This document shows positions 1-6,789 of a stretch of DNA of 12,805 nucleotides, piece after piece; position 1 is the first letter of the stretch; each line of letters starts with the position of its first letter. The DNA lies in assembly GCA_023262065.1 (NCBI GenBank), contig JALRDW010000156.1:1-12805 (forward strand), given 5' to 3'. A model generated the notes under the pieces. That model was not told the origin of the DNA. It was given only the letters and a program-made list of their open reading frames with translations, and ran no database searches. Origin of the DNA: Acidimicrobiia bacterium (GTDB lineage: Bacteria > Actinomycetota > Acidimicrobiia > IMCC26256). A program made the translations under genes and the position numbers.

Positions 1-52
1 GCACTGGTGTATCGGTGCCGGCCGAGCAATACTTCGACGTACCCGTCCGCTC

Positions 53-58
53 AGGAGG
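53..58 (+). promoter_or_regulatory. Shine-Dalgarno site for the Bug-family receptor fragment
   Basis: AGGAGG lies 7 bases upstream of a TTG codon at 66-68. A consensus site at this spacing makes TTG, rather than the ATG at 15, the likely start of the receptor. The peptide reads from that point as a signal sequence. Confidence 0.7.
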
Positions 59-65
59 ATCCGCG

Positions 66-205
66 TTGAAGCTCGACCAAGCCGTGGTTGCTTGCGGCGT
101 AGCGATGACCGCGTGGCTTGCCGCGCCCGTCATGGCATACGCGCAGTCGTATCCGACCAAACCCATCCGCATCGTCGTGCCGTGGACCGCCGGCGGCACC
201 GCCGA
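66..205 (+). CDS. Bug/TctC-family tripartite tricarboxylate transporter substrate-binding protein, N-terminal fragment
   Basis: This is the 5' end of a periplasmic solute receptor of the Bug (TctC) family. The family binds carboxylates and similar small anions and is greatly expanded in Betaproteobacteria. From the TTG start the peptide has a short basic start (MKLD), a hydrophobic stretch and an AYAQ cleavage-like site. It then reads [19 protein letters not shown], the hallmark opening of mature Bug proteins. A full-length protein is about 320 residues, but only about 46 are present. The similarity stops near base 203, exactly where a minus-strand ABC ATPase frame takes over; the frame itself runs on only to a stop at 222-224. 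The gene is therefore truncated by a seam, not by a simple mutation. The family is atypical for the actinobacterial core of this window, so I infer foreign or misassembled DNA. Family assignment is firm; ligand unknown. Confidence 0.75.
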
Positions 206-208
206 GAG
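194..208. other. Sequence seam between the Bug receptor fragment and the DppF-type ATPase gene
   Basis: Plus-strand Bug homology (AGGTA motif) and minus-strand ATPase homology (ALLSAVP motif) both end within about 15 bases of each other. They share a short GC-rich stretch, roughly GGCACCGCCGA. Neither gene is complete, there is no insertion sequence, and nothing separates them. This looks like a join at microhomology, most simply an assembly chimera, though a real recombination cannot be excluded from sequence alone. Confidence 0.65.
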
Positions 209-970
209 GAGCGCTCGTGTGTAGGGATGTGAAGGGCTTTTGAAAAGGTCTGCCGCAGGTGCCGTCTCCACTACCTTGCCGAGATACATCACAGCAATCC
301 GATCGCAGAGGTGTTCAACCACTCCAAGGTTGTGGGCAATGAAGAGATATGAGAGGCCGAGCTCTTTCTGAAGTTCGGCGAGTAGGTTCAGCACCTGCGC
401 CTGAATTGATACGTCTAGCGCTGAAACCGGCTCATCCAAGACGATGAGCCTTGGGTTGAGCACAAGTGCACGAGCGATCCCTACGCGCTGGCGCTGGCCA
501 CCAGAGAACTCGTGCGGGAACCGGCTGGCGTGTTCCGGGTTCAGGCCGACGAGCTCCATGAGCTGGCGTACGCGTTCCGCGCCACCGTCCCGATACCTCC
601 CGTAGATGCGCAACGGCTCGCCGATCGTCGATTGCACGGTGAGTCGGGGGTTGAGCGACGCGTACGGATCCTGGAACACCATCTGCAGCCGGGCGCGCAA
701 TGCGTGCAGCGAACTGCCCGATGCTGCGGTGACGTCCTGACCCTCGAAGCGGATGGACCCCGACGTCGGGTCGATGAGGCGGGTGACCATCCGCCCCGTC
801 GTCGACTTCCCGCATCCCGATTCACCCACGAGTCCGAGCGTCTCGCCGGCCCGGACCGAGAACGAGACCCCGGATACCGCCTGCACCGCGCCGGTGCGGC
901 GGCGCATGAACCCGGACCGGATCGGGAACTCCTTCACCAGGTCACGCACCTCGAGGATCGGCTCGTTCAT
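206..970 (-). CDS. Peptide/nickel-type ABC transporter ATP-binding protein (DppF/OppF type), C-terminus missing
   Basis: This is the second nucleotide-binding subunit of the family-5 importer encoded by the preceding genes. It hydrolyses ATP on the cytoplasmic face to drive uptake. The ATG at 968-970 overlaps the stop of the first ATPase as ATGA. Counting from it, Walker A is GESGCGKS (49-56), the Q-loop Q100, the signature FSGGQ (155-159), Walker B LIVLDEP (175-181) and the H-loop H213. Homology runs to ALLSAVP (about residue 259). The usual further 60-70 residues, including the cysteine-bearing oligopeptide C-terminal region, are absent because the Bug-receptor fragment begins there. The frame stays open to the window edge (base 2), but those residues do not look like this family. 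From about codon 156 onward (below base 505) roughly 40% of codons end in A or T, against about 12% before, by hand count. That suggests a second join at the conserved signature motif. Confidence 0.85.
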
Positions 971-1971
971 GAGCCGGCACCGAGGAGTGACGTGGCCTCG
1001 TCGGGGAACCGACAGGCCGACCGGTGACCGGGCGCGACCTCCACGAGGTCCAGGCGCTCCACCGAGCACTCGGGACGCACGATCGGGCACCGTGGATGGA
1101 ACGCGCAACCCGAGGGCACGAACACGAGGGACGGCGGCTGACCCTCGATGCGGAACAGGCGCGAGCGGGCGTCGGTCCGCCGATCGAGTCGGGGCAGGGA
1201 CGCGAGGAGCCCGGCGGTGTACGCGTGGCGCGGCGTGGCGAACAGGTCGTCGACTGCGGCGATCTCGACCTGCCGGCCCGCGTACATCACACCGACGCGA
1301 TCGGCGGTCCCGGCGACGACGCCGAGGTCATGGGTGATGAGCATCACTGCGGTGTCCGTGCGCTCCTGCACGCGCCGGACGACGTCGAGGACCTGGGCCT
1401 GGATGGTCACGTCCAACGCGGTGGTCGGCTCGTCGGCGATGAGCACGGCGGGATCGTTCGCGAGTGCCATCGCGATCATCGCCCGTTGGCGCATCCCGCC
1501 CGAGTACTCGTGCGGGTACTGGTCGGCCCGCGCGGCAGGATCGGGGATGCCGACCGTGTCGAGCAGTTCGACCACCCGCCCTCGGACGCCCTCTCGATCG
1601 CTCGCACCGTGCACCCGCATCGCCTCGGCGATCTGGGCCCCGACCCGCTGCACCGGGTTCAGCGCCGCGAGCGCGTCCTGGAAGATCATGGCGATCCCGG
1701 CACCCCGGATCGGCCGCAACTGGGCCTCGGGGAGCCCCAGCAGTTCGGTGCCCCGGAACCGGATCGACCCGGAGACCCTCGCCGACCTCGGCAGGAGTCC
1801 CATGATCGCAAGGGACGACACACTCTTGCCGGAGCCCGACTCCCCCACGATGCCGAGCGTCTCGCCCCGGTGCAGGTCGAACGAGATGCCGTCGACCGCC
1901 TTCACGACGCCGTCGTGGGTCGGGAAGTGGACCACGAGGTCGCGCACCTCGAGGACGGGCGGAGGTCTCAT
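967..1971 (-). CDS. Peptide/nickel-type ABC transporter ATP-binding protein (DppD/OppD type)
   Basis: This is the first ATPase subunit of the importer, 334 residues, normal for the family. Walker A is GESGSGKS (43-50), the Q-loop Q98, the signature YSGGM (156-160), Walker B VLIADEP (176-182) and the H-loop H214. The C-terminal oligopeptide/dipeptide region carries the conserved pattern [10 protein letters not shown]...C...C with C289, C295, C302 and C320. In mycobacterial OppD the equivalent cysteines hold an iron-sulfur cluster, so the same is plausible here (inference). The ATG at 1969-1971 overlaps the permease stop as ATGA, and its own stop overlaps the next ATPase start the same way. Translation of the four membrane/ATPase genes is therefore probably coupled. 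Substrate cannot be told from the ATPase. Confidence 0.95.
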   Translation of the reverse strand: MRPPPVLEVRDLVVHFPTHDGVVKAVDGISFDLHRGETLGIVGESGSGKSVSSLAIMGLLPRSARVSGSIRFRGTELLGLPEAQLRPIRGAGIAMIFQDALAALNPVQRVGAQIAEAMRVHGASDREGVRGRVVELLDTVGIPDPAARADQYPHEYSGGMRQRAMIAMALANDPAVLIADEPTTALDVTIQAQVLDVVRRVQERTDTAVMLITHDLGVVAGTADRVGVMYAGRQVEIAAVDDLFATPRHAYTAGLLASLPRLDRRTDARSRLFRIEGQPPSLVFVPSGCAFHPRCPIVRPECSVERLDLVEVAPGHRSACRFPDEATSLLGAGS

Positions 1972-2933
1972 GCGTGGGTGCTCTGCGGGTCGAGGGCGTC
2001 CCGGAGTCCGTCGCCGAGGAAGTTCACCGCGAGCACGGTGATGAAGATCATGAGGCCCGGGAAGTAGATGAGGTAGGCCTGCGGCGTGCCGACGTACCCG
2101 CTCGCGTTGTCGAGCAGGGAGCCCCAGGACGTCGCGGGCGGCTGCACGCCGAAGCCGAGGAACGACAACGCCGACTCGGTGAGGATGGCTCCGGCGACTG
2201 CGAGCGTGGCCCCGACGAGGATCGGGCCGATGCAGTTCGGGATGATGTGCCGGAACACGACCCGGGTCGGTCCCGCCCCGATCGACCGGGCCGCCTCGAC
2301 GAACTCCCGCTCCCGCAGTGCGAGCACCTGACCCCGCACGACACGGGCCTCCCCCATCCAGAACAGTGCGGCGAGGGAGAGCGCGATCACCACCTGCGTG
2401 CTGCCGAGACCCTTGATGGCGATCGCCAGCACCACGAGCTGCGGGATGACGAGGAACAGGTCCGTGAGCCGCATGAGGCCCTGGTCGGCCCACCGTCCGA
2501 AGTACCCCGAGATCGCACCGACCACCGTCCCGACGATCGTGCTGAGCAGCGCGACCACGAATCCGATCCGCAGGGACGTCTGGCCGGCGTAGAGGATCTC
2601 GGTCAGCACGTCGCGGCCGAGCTCGTCGGTCCCCATCCAGTGCTGACCGTTCGGCCCGACCGGGCCGAGGACCAAGTTCTGCTGGTTCTTCGGATACGGG
2701 GCGAACAACGGTGCCCCGAAGCACGCGATCGCGAGGGCGAGGAGGATGACCGTCGAGGCGACGGCCAGGCGGTGCCGCAGGAAGCGGGCCCGGAACAACT
2801 GCCACTGCGACCGAGCGGCCGGGCCGTCCGCACCGACCGACCCGAGTTCGGGCGCGATGGGGAGCCGTGGGCTCCCCCCCGGCAGACCCAGGCTCTCGAT
2901 CGACTGCGCCTCCTCCCTCCCCTGGTCGCTCAC
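1968..2933 (-). CDS. ABC transporter permease, DppC/OppC type
   Basis: This is the second membrane subunit of the family-5 importer, 321 residues from the GTG at 2931-2933. An unusually long, hydrophilic N-terminal tail of about 50 residues precedes the first membrane span (about 55-78). The conserved DppC segment [13 protein letters not shown] (about 98-110) follows. The cytoplasmic coupling loop (EAA motif), [15 protein letters not shown] with HIIPN after it, lies at about 210-233. Further spans lie at about 120-145, 160-195, 235-260 and 285-310. The GTG start overlaps the stop of the upstream permease as GTGA, which decides the start despite earlier in-frame codons. A perfect 8-bp inverted repeat with a 3-base loop (2859-2877) sits in the first 75 bases of the coding region. 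Confidence 0.95.
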   Translation of the reverse strand: MSDQGREEAQSIESLGLPGGSPRLPIAPELGSVGADGPAARSQWQLFRARFLRHRLAVASTVILLALAIACFGAPLFAPYPKNQQNLVLGPVGPNGQHWMGTDELGRDVLTEILYAGQTSLRIGFVVALLSTIVGTVVGAISGYFGRWADQGLMRLTDLFLVIPQLVVLAIAIKGLGSTQVVIALSLAALFWMGEARVVRGQVLALREREFVEAARSIGAGPTRVVFRHIIPNCIGPILVGATLAVAGAILTESALSFLGFGVQPPATSWGSLLDNASGYVGTPQAYLIYFPGLMIFITVLAVNFLGDGLRDALDPQSTHA

Positions 2934-3901
2934 GTGATCCGGACCCTCGGATCGAGCCAGCCGTAGGCGAGGTCGGCGATGAGGTTGAACAACAGCACGA
3001 AGAACGCGGCGACGACGGTCCACGCCGTGAGCATCGTCGCGTCTCCCCGATCGAGCGCGCTGACGAAGATTCGACCCATGCCGGGGATCGAGAAGATCTG
3101 CTCGGTGATGACGAGACCGCCGAAGAGCAGGCCGATGTCGAGCGCCATCACCGTGACCACCGGGATCATGGCGTTCCGCAACGCGTGGTGCAGGATGACC
3201 TGGCGCCGCGGCACCCCCTTGGCCCGCGCGGTCCGCACGTAATCGGCGTTCAGGGTGTCCAACATCGACGCGCGTTGGTACCGGCTCCACCCGGCGATGT
3301 TCTGCACCGTGAGGACGAGCACGGGCAGGAACAGGTGACGCAGGTAGTCGAGGTTGAACCCGGTGACGCCGTCGGAGTGCAGCGCGCCCGAGAAGGTGTA
3401 GAACCACGGCGCGGTCCCGAACCAGCCGGGGAGGGTGAACACGAAGAACTGGATCGCGATGAACGCGAACCAGAACGGCGGGATCGAGATACCCATGAAC
3501 GAGAACGTCGTGAGGACGTAGTCGCCCACCGAGTATTGACGCACGGCGCTGTAGACGCCGATGATGAGGGCTGCGATCACCGACACCGCCACCCCCCAGA
3601 CCAGCAACTGGATGGTGAGCCACATGCCGGATCGCAGCTTCGCGGCGATGGGTTCCCGGGACACCTCGGTCTCGCCCAGGTCTCCCTGCACGAAGTTGCC
3701 GAGCCACCGCCCGTACTGGACCACCAGCGGCTTGTCGAGCCCGAGTCGCCGCTCCTCGGCGACGCGCACCTTCGGATCCCTCGCCTGAGCCAATCGCGCG
3801 GTCGGATCGAAGGCGATCCGGGTCCCCACGAACGCCACGATCGACGCGAGGAACAGCACGACGATGGAGTAGATGACGCGGCGGCCGAGGAACTGGATCA
3901 C
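2930..3901 (-). CDS. ABC transporter permease, DppB/OppB type
   Basis: This is the first membrane subunit of the family-5 importer, 323 residues from the GTG at 3899-3901. The start is chosen because a GGGGGGAG ribosome binding site (3909-3916) precedes it by about 7 bases, and because [20 protein letters not shown] is the classic DppB opening with membrane span 1. The family features [15 protein letters not shown] (about 53-67) and GDLGET (73-78) follow. The EAA coupling loop, [16 protein letters not shown] with LRNAMIPV after it, lies at 220-248. [10 protein letters not shown] at 270-279 is also typical. The gap of 83 bases to the binding-protein stop holds a strong hairpin (3920-3965). The end overlaps the next permease by 4 bases. 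It lines the translocation path; substrate undetermined. Confidence 0.95.
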   Translation of the reverse strand: MIQFLGRRVIYSIVVLFLASIVAFVGTRIAFDPTARLAQARDPKVRVAEERRLGLDKPLVVQYGRWLGNFVQGDLGETEVSREPIAAKLRSGMWLTIQLLVWGVAVSVIAALIIGVYSAVRQYSVGDYVLTTFSFMGISIPPFWFAFIAIQFFVFTLPGWFGTAPWFYTFSGALHSDGVTGFNLDYLRHLFLPVLVLTVQNIAGWSRYQRASMLDTLNADYVRTARAKGVPRRQVILHHALRNAMIPVVTVMALDIGLLFGGLVITEQIFSIPGMGRIFVSALDRGDATMLTAWTVVAAFFVLLFNLIADLAYGWLDPRVRIT

Positions 3902-3919
3902 GTGGTGTCTCCCCCCGGC

Positions 3920-3965
3920 GATACGGGATGGGCCCACCCCCGAGGGGGTGAGCCCATCCCGTATC
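3920..3965 (-). promoter_or_regulatory. Intercistronic hairpin between binding-protein and permease genes
   Basis: A perfect 14-bp inverted repeat (GATACGGGATGGGC at 3920-3933 with its complement at 3952-3965) encloses a one-base mismatch, a further 6-bp stem and a CGAG tetraloop. It lies 19 bases after the binding-protein stop and just upstream of the permease ribosome binding site. There is no T-tract in either direction, so it is not a textbook intrinsic terminator. By analogy with other importer operons it may protect the upstream mRNA from 3' decay, or partly attenuate transcription, so that more binding protein than membrane subunits is made. That role is inferred. Confidence 0.7.
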
Positions 3966-3984
3966 ACACCGAGGTCCGGGCGGT

Positions 3985-5643
3985 TCAGCCCTTCAGGGTC
4001 CAGTAGTTCATCTGGGAGAACGGGCCCATCACCGCGTTGTCCTTCACCTTGCCCTTGATCGTGTTCTTGTAGAGCAGGATGTTCGGGAGCGGGTCGAGCG
4101 GGATCGAGGTCACGCTCGCGCCGATGAGCAGGTCCGCCTGCTTCGAGAGCTCGGCCCGTTTCGCGGCGTCCGCCTCGATGTCGACCTGCTCGAGGATCGG
4201 GTCGAGTCCCTCGACGCGGGTCCCGGTCCAGTTCTGACCCGAGTTGTCGTTGGCCTCCGACGGGATGTTGGTCGAGCAGAAGATCACGCACAGTCCCGGG
4301 TCCGGGGTGGTCGCGACCTGGGCGTACAGCGCCATCTGGTAGTTCCCCGACGGCAGCTGCTCCCCGAAGAGGTCACCCGCCTCGACCACCTGGATCCGCA
4401 TCTGGAACCCGGCGTCCTTGAACGCGGCCTGGAGGATCTGCGCGGTGAGCGCCCGACGCTGGTTGCCCACCGTGGTCTTGAACGTGAAGGAGGCCTTCTT
4501 CCCGTCCTTCGTCCAGTAGCCGCCGGACTTCTTGTACCCGGCGCCCGTCATGAGGGCCTTCACCTGCTTGAGGTCCTTCGTGTACCCGCTGAATCCGGCC
4601 GGGTCCGCGTAGTCGGCGACGATCGGCGGGTTGAAGGAGTTCTGCGCCTTCTTGACGCCGAGGGTTCCGAAGAGTCGCTTCACGATCGCGTCCCGGTCGA
4701 TGGAGTACGCGATGGCCTTGCGGAAGTTGATGTCGTCGAACGGCGCCTTGTTGTTGTTGAGCCAGAGCGCTTCGACGTTACCGGTGTCCCCGGTGGCCTT
4801 GACGGTCGAACCCGACAGGCCCTTCTTGATCTGCGACAGCGCATCGGGCTGCGGCTGCGGGTACAGCACCGAGACCTCACCGGCCTTGAAGGCCTGGAAC
4901 CCTGCAGTGGTCTCCGGGATGATCTTGAAGATCACCTTGCCGATGGTCGGCTTCCGGTCCCAGTACTTGGGGTTGGGCGTCAGCGTGATCGACACGCCCT
5001 TCTTCCACTTCGCCTTCCACGGGCCACCCGAGAACGAGTACCCGTCCTTCATCTCCGCGTTGCGGTCCTTCCCCGTGAGGATGTGGCTCGGCATGATGCC
5101 GTAGCCCCCGGAGAACAGGGCCCTCCAGGACGCGTAGGGCTCGGCGTAGGTGACGACCACGGTCTGCGGGTCGGGCGCGGTGACGCTCTCCACGCTCGCG
5201 TAGCCGGTGGTGTCGTAGATGTCCGTCCCGTTGACGATCTGCTCGTAGGTGTACTGGAAGTCGGCGGCGGTGATCTGGGTGCCGTCGCTCCACACCGCCT
5301 TCGGGTTGAGCTTGTAGGTCACGACCTGCTTCGGGGTGGTCTGGAGGGTGGGCTCCTCCGTCAGCAGCGAGGTCGGGACGTAGTTGTACGCCCCGCCCGC
5401 ACCCGGTTCGAACCGGTACGCCTGCGGCAGCGTGTTGTACAGGACCATCCAGGCACCCCAGGACGAACCGGAGCAGGACGAGATCCAGTCGAGGCAGTCC
5501 GGCTCCTGCTCCGCCCCGATGGCGAGCGTGCCTCCGGCCTTCGCCGCCGGACGAGCGGCTCCGGCCGGCGTGATCGCCGTGACCGCGAGGCCGAGGGTGA
5601 GGACCCCCGTGGCCAGCGCCGCTGTGGTCTTCGTGAACCTCAT
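3985..5643 (-). CDS. ABC transporter substrate-binding protein, family 5 (SBP_bac_5)
   Basis: This is the extracellular receptor of the importer, 552 residues. It has a Sec signal peptide: MRFTKTT, a hydrophobic core to about residue 24, and an AGA cleavage-like site near 27-29. The mature start GGTLAIGAEQEPDCLDW is followed by typical family-5 segments: VWSDGTQITAADF (118-130), YAEPYASW (166-173), NPKYWDRKPTIGKVIFKIIP (224-243), and FDDINFRKAIAYSIDRDAIV (302-321). There is no lipobox cysteine after the signal, which is unusual for a Gram-positive-type receptor. Only four cysteines are present, in two close pairs (C50/C57 and C452/C456), and they could form disulfides. ATG at 5641-5643 is preceded by AGGGGG about 10 bases upstream. 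It leads the transporter genes and is followed by the hairpin at 3920-3965. Family-5 receptors take peptides, nickel, opines and sugars, so the ligand is open. Confidence 0.92.
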   Translation of the reverse strand: MRFTKTTAALATGVLTLGLAVTAITPAGAARPAAKAGGTLAIGAEQEPDCLDWISSCSGSSWGAWMVLYNTLPQAYRFEPGAGGAYNYVPTSLLTEEPTLQTTPKQVVTYKLNPKAVWSDGTQITAADFQYTYEQIVNGTDIYDTTGYASVESVTAPDPQTVVVTYAEPYASWRALFSGGYGIMPSHILTGKDRNAEMKDGYSFSGGPWKAKWKKGVSITLTPNPKYWDRKPTIGKVIFKIIPETTAGFQAFKAGEVSVLYPQPQPDALSQIKKGLSGSTVKATGDTGNVEALWLNNNKAPFDDINFRKAIAYSIDRDAIVKRLFGTLGVKKAQNSFNPPIVADYADPAGFSGYTKDLKQVKALMTGAGYKKSGGYWTKDGKKASFTFKTTVGNQRRALTAQILQAAFKDAGFQMRIQVVEAGDLFGEQLPSGNYQMALYAQVATTPDPGLCVIFCSTNIPSEANDNSGQNWTGTRVEGLDPILEQVDIEADAAKRAELSKQADLLIGASVTSIPLDPLPNILLYKNTIKGKVKDNAVMGPFSQMNYWTLKG

Positions 5644-5698
5644 GCCGATGTACCCCCTGGATCGGTGTCGCAGCTGAGACGGGTCCTCGGCCGGAGCG

Positions 5699-5932
5699 TC
5701 AATCGACGCGCAGACCGAGGAGGATGACCGAGAAGAAGAAGATGATCGCGGCGATCACCGTGAGGCGATCGAGGTTCCGCTCCACGACCGTGCTGCCCGC
5801 CATCGCGCCGCCGAGCTGGCTGCCGCCGAACATGTCGGACAGCCCACCGCCGCGGCCCGCGTGGAGCAGGATCAGCATGATGAGCACGAGCGCAGTGGCG
5901 ATGCAGACGGCGAGGATGATGGCGGTGACCAC
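5699..5932 (-). CDS. secG: Preprotein translocase subunit SecG
   Basis: SecG is the small non-essential subunit of the SecYEG channel, which helps SecA-driven export across the cytoplasmic membrane. The 77-residue product has two membrane spans (about 2-24 and 54-74). Between them is the conserved loop GRGGGLSDMFGGS, followed by VVERNLDRLT. I chose the GTG at 5930-5932 over the earlier GTG at 5971 because AGGGAGG (5939-5945) sits 6 bases upstream and the first span then starts at residue 2. It follows tpiA after 86 bases, the usual actinobacterial order. The gap to the binding-protein gene is 55 bases, so read-through into the transporter genes is likely. Confidence 0.93.
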   Translation of the reverse strand: MVTAIILAVCIATALVLIMLILLHAGRGGGLSDMFGGSQLGGAMAGSTVVERNLDRLTVIAAIIFFFSVILLGLRVD

Positions 5933-5938
5933 GGGCGT

Positions 5939-5945
5939 CCTCCCT
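5939..5945 (-). promoter_or_regulatory. Shine-Dalgarno site deciding the secG start
   Basis: AGGGAGG read on the minus strand, 6 bases before the GTG at 5930-5932. It rules against the longer reading from 5971. Confidence 0.75.
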
Positions 5946-5961
5946 GGACGGAACGGCCCGG

Positions 5962-5970
5962 AACCTAGCA
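5962..5970 (-). promoter_or_regulatory. Possible extended -10 promoter element upstream of secG
   Basis: TGCTAGGTT on the minus strand resembles an actinobacterial extended -10 (TGn plus TAnnnT). It lies 30 bases before the secG start, in the 86-base tpiA-secG gap. I see no clear -35 element. It could give secG and the transporter genes their own transcript. This rests on one short match in GC-rich DNA. Confidence 0.25.
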
Positions 5971-6018
5971 CCGGAGTCCCTCAGGACCACGGCACCCGAT
6001 CCGGGCGGTTCCATGCGA

Positions 6019-6789
6019 TCAGCCGAAGCGGACGATCCGGGCGAAGTCGTCGGGATCCAGGGACGCACCCCCGACGAGCGCGCCGTCGATGTCGGGACAG
6101 GCCATGAGCTCGGCGATGTTGCCGGGCTTGACGCTCCCCCCGTACTGGATGCGCACGGTCGCCGCAGCCGCGGGCCCGGCGACCTCCGCGACCTGGGCCC
6201 GGATGACCGCGCACATCGCCTGTGCGTCGTCCGAACTCGCGGTGCGACCGGTGCCGATCGCCCAGATCGGTTCGTAGGCGATCACGAGGCCGCCGACCTG
6301 TGCCCTGGCCACCCCGTCGAGTCCGGCCGTGATCTGGCCACGCACCTTGTCCTCCGCACCGTTCGCCTCGCGCTCTGCGAGCGTCTCGCCGCAGCACAGG
6401 ATCGGGATCATGGCGTGCTTCAGCACGGCACGCACCTTCCGGTTGACCTGCTCGTCCGACTCGCCGAACAGCTCGCGCCGTTCCGAATGGCCGACGATGA
6501 CGTATCGCACGCCGAGCTTCGTGAGGAACACCGGGCTCACCTCACCGGTGAACGCACCGGAATCCTCGTGGTGGCAGTTCTGCGCTCCGAGCGCGATCGG
6601 GATCGAGTCGGCGTCGAGCACGGTCTGCAGCGACCGGAGATCGGTGAACGGCGGGCACACGACAACGTCGACCCGCTCGTAGTCGGTCTTGTCGAGCTGG
6701 TACGAGAGTTTCTGCGTCACCTGGATCGCCTGGTAGTGATCGTGGTGCATCTTCCAGTTGCCGGCGATGATCGGTCTGCGATCGGTCAT
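6019..6789 (-). CDS. tpiA: Triose-phosphate isomerase
   Basis: This cytoplasmic enzyme interconverts dihydroxyacetone phosphate and glyceraldehyde 3-phosphate in glycolysis and gluconeogenesis. The 256-residue length is normal for a TIM barrel. The active-site residues are all visible: N11 and K13 in AGNWKM, H101 in VGHSERR, and E173 in AYEPIWAIGTG. Phosphate-gripping IQYGGSVKPGN (214-224) and LVGGASL (238-244) follow. The start ATG overlaps the pgk stop as ATGA, so the two are probably translated in a coupled way. This start gives the expected MTDRRPIIAGNWKM opening. Confidence 0.97.
   Translation of the reverse strand: MTDRRPIIAGNWKMHHDHYQAIQVTQKLSYQLDKTDYERVDVVVCPPFTDLRSLQTVLDADSIPIALGAQNCHHEDSGAFTGEVSPVFLTKLGVRYVIVGHSERRELFGESDEQVNRKVRAVLKHAMIPILCCGETLAEREANGAEDKVRGQITAGLDGVARAQVGGLVIAYEPIWAIGTGRTASSDDAQAMCAVIRAQVAEVAGPAAAATVRIQYGGSVKPGNIAELMACPDIDGALVGGASLDPDDFARIVRFG

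Noticed and set aside
1..205. Minus-strand continuation of the ATPase frame to the window edge
   Set aside because: The frame has no stop, but its residues no longer resemble the ATPase family, and the plus strand there encodes a clear Bug-family receptor. The open frame is coincidental.
3920..3965. Classical Rho-independent terminator
   Set aside because: The stem is strong, but neither flank has a T-run, and the permease ribosome binding site follows immediately. It is listed as a hairpin of uncertain role instead.
1024..4006. Plus-strand frames of over 300 residues opposite the transporter genes
   Set aside because: The products are low-complexity and charged (Asp/Glu/Arg/His/Gly-rich), lack a ribosome binding site or family motif, and mirror the real permease and ATPase genes.
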